A stretch of DNA of 18,919 bases, taken from NCBI GenBank assembly GCA_964496475.1, contig CAZBZS010000046.1:1-18919 (forward strand). The letters run 5' to 3'. The position numbers and the translations under genes are program-made. Of this stretch, positions 7,563-13,997 are shown one piece after another. This stretch comes from JASLPR01 sp964496475 (lineage in GTDB: Bacteria; Chloroflexota; UBA11872; VXNJ01). Below the pieces are notes generated by a model. It saw nothing but the letters and a program-made list of their open reading frames with translations. It was not told the origin of the DNA and did no database searches. Every line of letters begins with the position of its first letter. The first letter of the stretch is position 1.

Positions 7563-8771
7563 ATGGCGACCGGGCGACTTGTGGTGTTCAGCTTCCCGTC
7601 TTTTCGGCGGCTATGGCTGGCCACACTTGGATACGCTCTCAGCTTCTGGGTGGAACGCGTCGCTATTGGTTGGTTTGTATTCGATTTCACGGGATCCATT
7701 TTTCTGACCACGCTCGCCTTCGCTGCTCAGAATATGTCCAATATGCTCTTCGGCCCTATCGCCGGAGCGGCCGCCGATCGCATCGATCGAGCCCGTCTCC
7801 TCGCGTTGACCGGGTATTCCGGGGGTGGCGTGGCCCTGGCGATGGCCCTGCTGGTTGTGGTCAACCCTGGCCTTATTTGGCCTCTCATCGTCCTATCGGG
7901 CGCGCGAGGCATCGCGCGGACATTTGAAATACCCGCGGTGCAGGCGTTGATGACCGATATTGTCGGATCGCGGCATTCGACCAACGCGGTCGGAATCTAC
8001 CTGTTTGGGCTGCGCTCGGTGGCTGTCGTAGGCGGCCTGGCCGCTGGGTTACTGATCGAATACGTAAGCTCCGCCAGCGCGTTTGTTGTCGCGGGCGCCG
8101 CGGCCGTCGCCGGCGGTTTTTTAGTAAGAACAGTTAGTGTCCCTAGTCCGAAAATCCGGCAACCATCACCCCGTCCCCTCCTTTCAGATCTTGTCGCCGG
8201 GTTGCGGGCCATGCTCGCAAGTCGGATCGTTCGAACCCTGCTGGGGTTGACGTTGCTCGTGGAAATTTTTGCCTTTTCGTACAACTCGCTTCTCCCGGCG
8301 GTGGCGCACGATGTCTTCGAGGTCGGGCCATCTGGGCTGGGCACGCTCACCCTGTTCGCCGGACTCGGCACGGTTGGCGGGTCCTTGATACTGGCGACGA
8401 TCGGTGGCGTCCGTCGACGCGGTCGAATCCTGATGGCTGTCACTTTCTCATACGGAGGATTTCTGCTCCTGTTAGCGGCGGCGGACCGGTTTGTGCTGGC
8501 GCTTGCCGTCATCGCCGGCATCGGGGCGATGGCGGCCCTTTTTGACGGTCTGCAGTGGGTCCTCTTGCAGGCGAACGTAGCTCCCGAAATGCGGGGTCGA
8601 GCCGTCGGCGGATGGGTGTGGGCGATCGGATTGGGGTGGGTGGGGCCGCTGATTCTCGGCGGAATCGGCGAGGCCCTGGGGGTGCCCGCCGCCATCTCGC
8701 TCGGTGGTGCTGCAGTGATGCTCGCGGCTGTAATCGCGCTTGTTGCCATTCCGGCTCTGCGCGAGGCCTGA
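7563..8771 (+). CDS. MFS transporter (EntS/MFS_3-like exporter)
   Basis: This 402-residue integral membrane protein shows about 10-12 hydrophobic segments spread over its whole length and the layout of the major facilitator superfamily. The start FPSFRRLWLATLGYALSFWVERVAIGW and the loop GPIAGAAADRIDRARLL after helix 2 are typical of the MFS_3/enterobactin-exporter-like branch. In the second half, PEMRGRAVGGWVWAIGLGW is the equivalent loop of that branch. These proteins export small molecules with the proton gradient; the substrate is unknown. GAGAGGG precedes the ATG by a few bases. The stop at 8769-8771 is 21 bases before the proposed GTG of the aldehyde oxidoreductase, so the two are probably co-transcribed. 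No defect is seen. Confidence 0.85.
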   Translation: MATGRLVVFSFPSFRRLWLATLGYALSFWVERVAIGWFVFDFTGSIFLTTLAFAAQNMSNMLFGPIAGAAADRIDRARLLALTGYSGGGVALAMALLVVVNPGLIWPLIVLSGARGIARTFEIPAVQALMTDIVGSRHSTNAVGIYLFGLRSVAVVGGLAAGLLIEYVSSASAFVVAGAAAVAGGFLVRTVSVPSPKIRQPSPRPLLSDLVAGLRAMLASRIVRTLLGLTLLVEIFAFSYNSLLPAVAHDVFEVGPSGLGTLTLFAGLGTVGGSLILATIGGVRRRGRILMAVTFSYGGFLLLLAAADRFVLALAVIAGIGAMAALFDGLQWVLLQANVAPEMRGRAVGGWVWAIGLGWVGPLILGGIGEALGVPAAISLGGAAVMLAAVIALVAIPALREA

Positions 8772-8792
8772 AATATTCAGATCTGCACGATC

Positions 8793-10655
8793 GTGAGGCG
8801 TACTTTGACCGACTGTTGGCGCCAGCCGCCCGACTGGCACGACGACGTCTTTTATCGCACTTACGTCGGTGGTGCCGGGATAATCGCTTACTACCTCTTG
8901 AAGGAAGTCCCGGCCACCGTTGACGCCCTGGGATCCGAGAATCATCTCATCGTGGCCAATGGCGTGCTCACTGGCATTCCGGTTGGCGGCACCGGACGCA
9001 ACGCGATCGGCGCCAAATCCCCACTCACCGGCGGCTGGGGAGAGGCCGACGTGGGGGGATATTTCGGTTCGGAGCTAAAGCGAGCTGGATGGGACGGAAT
9101 CGTAATAACCGGGCCATCTGAGAAGCCGGTGTATTTGCACATCGAGGACGACGAGGTTGAGATTCGCGATGCTTCCCATCTCTGGGGGCTGACAAGCGGC
9201 CCAACCGAGGACACTCTGCGGGAAGAGCTTGGCGACAAGGGGACCCGTTTCGCACTCATCGGCCCGCCGGGCGAAAAGCTGTCCAACATCGCGGGAATAA
9301 TCATCGACAAATCGCGCGCCGCCGGCCGCACCGGGATGGCCGCCGTGATGGGCTCCAAGAAACTCAAGGCCATCGCGGTGCGGGGTCATAGCAGCGTGCC
9401 CGTGGCAGATCCGGTTCCGTTCAAGGAAATGGCGAAATGGGTGAGCAAGTCTCAGCACGAACGCATACCCACTTTGCAACCCCATGGAACCAACGGCGGT
9501 CTGAAAACGCTTCACGACTTTGGCGGCCTGCCCACGCGCCATTTTGAGTACGGCAATTTTGAGGATGGCTGGCAGAACATAAGCGGACAGCGCCTGACCG
9601 ACGACCTCCTGCTCAAGAATGAGACCTGCTTCGCCTGCACGATCCGCTGTAAGCGCGTGGTTGAGGTAACGGATGGCGACTACGAGGTCTCGCCCGAGTA
9701 CGGCGGAACTGAGTACGAGACCATCGCCGCTGTCGGCAGCAACTGCCAGATCGATGACCTGGTGGCCATCGCCTACGCCAGCCAGCTCTGCAACGAGTGG
9801 GGAATGGATACCATCGGCGTTGGCATGGCGATTTCCACCGCGATGTCCTGGTGGGAGTCGGGGATTATCGACGCTTCCGATACGGGTGGCGTCGAGCTGA
9901 AATTTGGAAACACCGAGGCCATGGTGACGATGGTGGAACAGATCGCTCGTCGCGAGGGATTCGGCGACGTCCTGGCAAACGGCTCGGCCAAAGCCGCCGA
10001 AATAATCGGCAAGGGCGCCGATAAGCATGTGGTCGCGGTGAAGGGCCAGGATTATCCGATGCACGAGCCACGCCTGAAGGTAGCCATGGGAGTGGGATTC
10101 GCAGTCTCGCCGACCGGGGCGGACCACAACCACAGCATTCACGACACAATGTTTACCGGGCCCGGCTGGAATCTGGATCGCGCCAAGACCTGGGGAATCT
10201 ACGAGGCTCTCGACGCCGACGACCTGTCAGCCGAGAAGGTACGCCTGTTCTTCAATCAGTCCAACTGGTGCTGGGCCAAGAACACGATTGGAATGTGCAT
10301 CTTCCTGCCCTGGGACGTGGATCACATCGTGGACATGATGAAGGCTGCAACGGGCTGGAATTATTCGAGCTACGAGCTGATGCAGCTCGGCCAGCGAGTC
10401 TCTACCATGGCTCGCATCTACAACACTCAGGCCGGCTTCACCGCCGACGATGACAGCATGCCGGAACAGATATTTAAGCCGTTCAAGAGCGGCCCCCTGG
10501 CCGGATACGAGTATCCCCGCGAGCAGTGGAACGAGGGCAAGCGCATCTATTACCGCCTAATGGGCTGGGACAATGAGGGCATTCCAATGAGCGACGCCGT
10601 CGTAGCCCAGGGCCTGGGTGAATTCTCCGACGCTATCGTGCCCGTAAACGCCTAG
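8793..10655 (+). CDS. Aldehyde:ferredoxin oxidoreductase (tungstopterin, 4Fe-4S), short N-terminus
   Basis: This is a 620-residue member of the AOR family, which oxidises aldehydes to acids (or the reverse) with tungsten-bis-pterin and a [4Fe-4S] cluster, passing electrons to ferredoxin. Pterin-binding features include NAIGAKSPLTGGWGEADVGG (70-89) and the segment QLCNEWGMDTIGVG (331-344). Cluster cysteines are C279, C282 and C286 (CFACTIRC) and C502 in NTIGMC, equivalent to the DxxGLC motif with Asp replaced by Asn. KGQDYPMHEPR is the usual substrate-side segment. The GTG at 8793 has no clear Shine-Dalgarno site. The protein enters the conserved FYRTYVGGAG at residue 20, where relatives have about 15 further residues. 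In another frame just upstream, AYFDRLL resembles the missing strand, hinting at a small deletion with frame change. Activity is therefore uncertain. Confidence 0.9.
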   Translation: MRRTLTDCWRQPPDWHDDVFYRTYVGGAGIIAYYLLKEVPATVDALGSENHLIVANGVLTGIPVGGTGRNAIGAKSPLTGGWGEADVGGYFGSELKRAGWDGIVITGPSEKPVYLHIEDDEVEIRDASHLWGLTSGPTEDTLREELGDKGTRFALIGPPGEKLSNIAGIIIDKSRAAGRTGMAAVMGSKKLKAIAVRGHSSVPVADPVPFKEMAKWVSKSQHERIPTLQPHGTNGGLKTLHDFGGLPTRHFEYGNFEDGWQNISGQRLTDDLLLKNETCFACTIRCKRVVEVTDGDYEVSPEYGGTEYETIAAVGSNCQIDDLVAIAYASQLCNEWGMDTIGVGMAISTAMSWWESGIIDASDTGGVELKFGNTEAMVTMVEQIARREGFGDVLANGSAKAAEIIGKGADKHVVAVKGQDYPMHEPRLKVAMGVGFAVSPTGADHNHSIHDTMFTGPGWNLDRAKTWGIYEALDADDLSAEKVRLFFNQSNWCWAKNTIGMCIFLPWDVDHIVDMMKAATGWNYSSYELMQLGQRVSTMARIYNTQAGFTADDDSMPEQIFKPFKSGPLAGYEYPREQWNEGKRIYYRLMGWDNEGIPMSDAVVAQGLGEFSDAIVPVNA

Positions 10656-10788
10656 CTCAACCCGCCCGGCCGCGAACTTCGGGATCCCATCCTCGAGGGA
10701 GACGGGACTGGCGGCGAGTCAGTGCCGGCCGTCTACACGAATCGATGTGTTTTCGGCTCTGACCGCATCTCCTGCGAGGCGGGCGATG

Positions 10789-11727
10789 CTAGAAATCTAC
10801 GTCGTACCGCAGCAGACGCGTGTTGATGATGGTCACCAGCCCGATGATGAGGAACAACACGAACGACATCGCCGATGCGTAGCCCATCTTCAAGTATTCA
10901 AAAGCGTTCGAATAGACGAGCAAGACTACCGTCACCGTGCTGTCGACCGGTCCTCCCGTTATGGGGCTGGAGGTCTCCTGTACCTGCGTCATGATCAGCA
11001 CTTGGATAAACATTTGCAGGGCGCCGATGAAATACACGATCACCACGAAGAATGTTGTCGGCGCCAGCAGGGGAAACGTCACTTTGAAGAACTGGGCAAC
11101 CCTGCCCGCACCGTCAATTTCAGCAGCTTCGTAGAGGTGCCGAGGAATGCCCTGTAATCCTGCTAGGTAGATGACCATATTCAGGCCCATGTTCTTCCAT
11201 ACACTGATCAGCATAATGGACATCAAAGCTGTGTCCGGGCTTCGCAGCCACTTGATGCGGGGGATCCCGATGAACTCGAAGACGTCGTTGAATAGGCCCA
11301 ACTGCACGTCATAAAACCACAGCCAGATCAGCGAGACCGCGACGAACGAACTCACAACCGGCATGTAAAACATCGCCCGGAACCAATAAATTCCGTGGAT
11401 TTTCCGGTTGATCAGCATGGCCAGGAACAGCGATGTAATCACGCCTGTCGGTACGGTGCCGAACGCAAAAGCCAGCGTATTGCGAACCGCCGCCGGATAT
11501 CGAGTATCGTCCAGCAAGTTGTTGTAGTTTCGGAGACCCTCCCATCTCGGCGCTGACATCAGGTCGTAGTCAGTAAAGCTCCACCAGAGGGCTCCAAATA
11601 TCGGAACTACGACAAACACAACTATGAACAGCAATGACGGGGCGACGAAGAAATAGCCGGCCAATCCACCGCGATTGCCAAAGCGAGACCCGAATTGTTT
11701 AGGTCTTGCCTTTTCGACGATTGCCAC
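10789..11727 (-). CDS. ABC sugar transporter permease, MalF/UgpA type (third paralog)
   Basis: This is a 312-residue inner-membrane permease of the carbohydrate ABC importer class, with six predicted membrane segments beginning at AGYFFVAPSLLFIVVF. The EAA loop is EAAEIDGAGRVAQFFKVTFP, which contacts the ATPase. The GTG at 11727 is chosen because AGGAG (11740-11736) lies eight bases upstream; an ATG at 11781 would add 18 residues rich in Gly and Pro with no family support. It is closely similar to both permeases at the left end but lies on the opposite strand nine kilobases away, and lacks their shared 3' flank. It ends LRYDVDF. No SBP, MalG-type partner or ATPase is adjacent. It converges with the aldehyde oxidoreductase gene across a 133-base gap in which I see no clear terminator. 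Confidence 0.9.
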   Translation of the reverse strand: MAIVEKARPKQFGSRFGNRGGLAGYFFVAPSLLFIVVFVVVPIFGALWWSFTDYDLMSAPRWEGLRNYNNLLDDTRYPAAVRNTLAFAFGTVPTGVITSLFLAMLINRKIHGIYWFRAMFYMPVVSSFVAVSLIWLWFYDVQLGLFNDVFEFIGIPRIKWLRSPDTALMSIMLISVWKNMGLNMVIYLAGLQGIPRHLYEAAEIDGAGRVAQFFKVTFPLLAPTTFFVVIVYFIGALQMFIQVLIMTQVQETSSPITGGPVDSTVTVVLLVYSNAFEYLKMGYASAMSFVLFLIIGLVTIINTRLLRYDVDF

Positions 11728-11735
11728 GGCGCTCT

Positions 11736-11740
11736 CTCCT
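11736..11740 (-). promoter_or_regulatory. Shine-Dalgarno site deciding the third permease start
   Basis: AGGAG on the minus strand lies eight bases before GTG at 11727. The upstream in-frame ATG at 11781 lacks such a site. Confidence 0.55.
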
Positions 11741-11794
11741 GGGTACTGGATCCCGTCAGTGTTCCCCCGCCCCGGTGGCAAATCTCCACCTGCC

Positions 11795-11819
11795 CTGCCG
11801 CCACCCTGAATGGCGGTAG
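11795..11819. promoter_or_regulatory. Inverted repeat upstream of the third permease (possible operator or leader hairpin)
   Basis: CTGCCGCCA (11795-11803) pairs with TGGCGGTAG (11811-11819) around a 7-base loop, nine pairs with one G-T. It lies 68-92 bases upstream of the permease start. It could be a regulator site or a leader RNA hairpin, but no regulator gene is present. Confidence 0.35.
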
Positions 11820-12060
11820 GTTAGCACGGTTGCAGGCAGATTACCCTTGGGCCACGACCTGATCCACGGGCCTCGACTACCGCTGTCGATCCGGGTGCCC
11901 CCATCTGTCGCGGCGTCCCACGCGCATCTCCGCCGCAGTACGAAAAGATGCTGCCAACGCCCGTCTCTCGACGAATGGGGGCTACGAAAGCCGACTCGTA
12001 TTTGCCGGAAGCACGTTGCCGGACGTTCTGGGGCATCAGATTGATTTGGTCGACACGTAG
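11820..12060. other. Degenerate stretch before the GH88-like remnant
   Basis: No intact gene is seen. In the frame of the downstream remnant the text RLVFAGSTLPDVLGHQ (about 11992-12039) looks protein-like and runs to TAG at 12058-12060, so it may be older coding sequence of the same gene. I cannot assign it to a family. Confidence 0.3.
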
Positions 12061-12126
12061 GCTGGTCCGCATGTAGCGCAAAACCCGACCGCGTTTGTTG
12101 TTCCTTGGCATGCGAATTCCCATCAG

Positions 12127-12339
12127 GTGCGGAGTGACATTCCCGGTACAGAGCGGGACATCATTGACCGGTTGGTCTCGCCGGAATTCCTGGCGAACGA
12201 TACTCCCGGATGGGAAGGTATTCTGCTGCACGGCATGTATCACGAACGCAATGGCTACGGTGTGGATGAAAGTGTCATGTTCGGCGATTACTTTTTTGTG
12301 GAAGCGCTCTCGATGATGCTGGACGACAGCGTGGAATAG
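12127..12339 (+). pseudogene. C-terminal remnant of a GH88/GH105-like unsaturated glucuronyl hydrolase
   Basis: The frame contains WEGILLHGMYHERNGYGVDE followed by SVMFGDYFFVEAL, which matches the C-terminal end of glycoside hydrolases of the GH88/GH105 type. These cleave unsaturated uronic acids from oligosaccharides made by polysaccharide lyases, through a hydration mechanism. Only about 70 of the usual 350-400 residues remain. The GTG at 12127 is just the first possible start; the frame is open back to a TAG at 12058-12060, and the rest of the (alpha/alpha)6 barrel is not recognisable upstream. This is therefore a gene stub, consistent with loss of a uronic-acid polysaccharide pathway. There is no ribosome site. 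Confidence 0.6.
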
Positions 12340-12577
12340 ATCGTGCGGCAGGGAGTCGGGAGCCGGGCATTCCCGCAGTAGGCCCGGAACACGGTTGGAT
12401 GTGATTGGCGGCAACCGGACGATTAGCGTTAGTCAGCGGAGGCGAGCGGACCCGGAGAGACTCTTATTGAAGGGATTACTCCATGGTTTCGTCGCAGCGG
12501 ATACTCGCAGGACAGGCGTTGAGGTGCTGGTGGCAGGCCGGGCGAGCGGAGATGTTTGAGAAAACCCGGGATGTGGG

Positions 12578-13126
12578 CTACTCGGTCTCGTCGATGACGC
12601 CGAGGTAGGGGAGGTTGCGGTAGCGCTGGTGGTAGTCCATGCCGTAGCCGACGACGAATCCGTGGTCGAAGCGGTGACCTATGTAGTCGATGTCGACGGC
12701 GACGGCGCGGCGGCTGATTTTATTGAGGAGGGTGCAGATTCGCAGGGAAGCTGGATGGCATGCCCAGAGATAATTCGCGAGGTAGCGGAGGGTCTGGCCG
12801 GAGTCGACGATGTCCTCGACGAGGACGACGTGCCGATTGGTGATGGGGTGGTCGAGATCCTTGAGGAGGCGGACGGTGCCGGAAGAGGTGGTGCCCTGGT
12901 AGCTGGAGATGGCGAGAAAGTCGATGGAGAGGGGGAATTCGAGGCGGCGGATGAGGTCTGACATGAAGATGAGGGAGCCCTTGAGGACGCCAATAAATAC
13001 GGGATCGAGGGTGGCGACGTCACGGGTGATTTCGGCGGCGAGGCGGCGGATGCGGGCAGCGAGGGCGCGCCGGCTGAGCATGACGGGGAGGTCGGTGGGG
13101 AGGGGGTGTCGGAAGTCGGAAGGCAC
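12578..13126 (-). CDS. hpt: Hypoxanthine phosphoribosyltransferase
   Basis: This 182-residue cytosolic purine-salvage enzyme joins hypoxanthine or guanine to PRPP, making IMP or GMP. Its motifs are readable in order: VLKGSLIF (47-54) with the pyrophosphate-contacting Lys-Gly, the flexible-loop segment SSYQGTTSSGTVRLLKDLD (74-92), the PRPP motif VVLVEDIVDSGQTL (100-113), and the base-binding end FVVGYGMDYHQRYRNLPYLG (157-176). Its length is normal. The GTG at 13126 is preferred over the ATG at 13081 because the first beta strand, LPTDLPVML, matches the family's start. It is the last gene of a minus-strand series, 21 bases behind a small membrane protein gene. In many bacteria hpt sits near tilS/ftsH, which is not the case here. 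Confidence 0.92.
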   Translation of the reverse strand: MPSDFRHPLPTDLPVMLSRRALAARIRRLAAEITRDVATLDPVFIGVLKGSLIFMSDLIRRLEFPLSIDFLAISSYQGTTSSGTVRLLKDLDHPITNRHVVLVEDIVDSGQTLRYLANYLWACHPASLRICTLLNKISRRAVAVDIDYIGHRFDHGFVVGYGMDYHQRYRNLPYLGVIDETE

Positions 13127-13147
13127 GTGGGGAGGGGTGGGTGGCGA

Positions 13148-13441
13148 TCAGGTAGGCGACGTGGAGTCGTCGCCCCGAAGCGACCGAATGAACTGACGGG
13201 TCCAGGCGTAGCCGCGCTCGAACCGGGTGAGGGGGGCGAGGAGGTGTCGGTCGACGCGCTTTTCGACGGTTTCGCTGAGTTTTTGGGCGCGCTTGCCCTG
13301 GTTACGGAGAGCACGGCGGGTGAGGGCGGTGGACTCGACGACGGCGACGCCGCCGATTATCAGGGCGATGAGGACGGCAAAGACTAGGATGACGGCTTCG
13401 ACGGCGAGGACGAGGAGGGCGATGTTGGCGGTGGCGGACAT
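13148..13441 (-). CDS. Small single-pass membrane protein
   Basis: This is a 97-residue protein with a long N-terminal hydrophobic segment (about residues 7-36) and a basic, helix-prone tail with ALTRRALRNQGKRAQKLSE, presumably cytoplasmic. I cannot assign a family with confidence; the layout resembles DUF948-like and other small envelope proteins. AGGTAAT shortly before the ATG is a weak ribosome site. It lies 18 bases after the YtxH-like gene and 21 bases before hpt on the same strand, so it is very likely part of one transcript. It is the third of three consecutive tiny membrane proteins. Confidence 0.7.
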   Translation of the reverse strand: MSATANIALLVLAVEAVILVFAVLIALIIGGVAVVESTALTRRALRNQGKRAQKLSETVEKRVDRHLLAPLTRFERGYAWTRQFIRSLRGDDSTSPT

Positions 13442-13459
13442 CAGATTACCTGCGGGAGA

Positions 13460-13660
13460 TCAATCTTTTCTGGCATCTTCGTAACGTTCGCGGATTGATT
13501 CGGCGGCGCGATCGGCGGCGCGATCGGCGTCGGAACGAGCTTGCTCGAGGCGTCGGCGGATGGCGTCGATGGGCCGGGCGCCGTGCTTGGAGGTGAAGAG
13601 GGCGCCGGCAAGGTTACCGATCGCAAAACCGAGGAGGCCTCCGAGGATGATGATGAACAT
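13460..13660 (-). CDS. YtxH-like small membrane protein
   Basis: This 66-residue protein has a glycine-rich N-terminal membrane helix, GGLLGFAIGNLAGALF (7-22), followed by a highly charged amphipathic helix rich in Arg, Ala, Glu and Asp (RRRLEQARSDADRAADRAAE). That is the layout of the YtxH family, small proteins often linked with envelope stress or general stress in Gram-positives; the molecular role is not established. It begins 11 bases after the stop of the preceding gene, with AGG about nine bases before the ATG. It is too small for homology to be certain by eye, but its position between two similar small genes supports it. Confidence 0.7.
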   Translation of the reverse strand: MFIIILGGLLGFAIGNLAGALFTSKHGARPIDAIRRRLEQARSDADRAADRAAESIRERYEDARKD

Positions 13661-13671
13661 GGTGAGTCAAC

Positions 13672-13974
13672 CTACTTATCCCGGCGGAAAATGGAAAAAA
13701 GCTTGCTGGCCACGCCGGCATCCGCCGCGCCTACCGCGACGGAGGCGACGCCGCGAGCGACGTCGGCCGCGGTTGATTCGGAAGTCACCGTGGCGGCGGC
13801 CTTGATAGTGGCGGCGGCATCGGCGGTGGACTTAAGGATCGGCCGGACCTCGTCGGAGATCACGCGGAAAAGCCGCCAGAGCATCAGCACGGTGATGAAG
13901 AGCACGAGCGTGGTGATGATGGAAATGCCGGCGAGCACGACAATGGCGACGTCCCGTACTTCTCCGAGCGACAT
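13672..13974 (-). CDS. Small single-pass membrane protein, DUF948-like
   Basis: This is a 100-residue protein with an N-terminal membrane helix (about 9-34, VAIVVLAGISIITTLVLFIT), then an amphipathic part beginning RLFRVISDEVRPILKSTADA and an Ala/Thr-rich stretch to a basic end, FSIFRRDK. The pattern of one membrane helix followed by a spacer-like helix resembles DUF948 proteins, without certainty. CAGGAAT directly before the ATG and GAGG further upstream are possible ribosome sites. It begins 23 bases after the transglutaminase stop. Its base composition differs from most of the operon: the plus strand shows no G excess here. Confidence 0.65.
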   Translation of the reverse strand: MSLGEVRDVAIVVLAGISIITTLVLFITVLMLWRLFRVISDEVRPILKSTADAAATIKAAATVTSESTAADVARGVASVAVGAADAGVASKLFSIFRRDK

Positions 13975-13997
13975 ATTCCTGAACCTCGCGGTGCTGG

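Noticed and set aside
8223..8245. TTCGAACC resembling a tRNA T-arm
   Set aside because: It sits inside the MFS coding frame and no acceptor stem, D-arm or anticodon arm can be folded around it.
9075..10142. 355-codon minus-strand open frame
   Set aside because: Antisense to the aldehyde:ferredoxin oxidoreductase with its cluster cysteines; no family pattern.
11821..12414. 197-codon minus-strand open frame
   Set aside because: Antisense to the GH88-like tail; the plus-strand text matches a known family end while this one does not.
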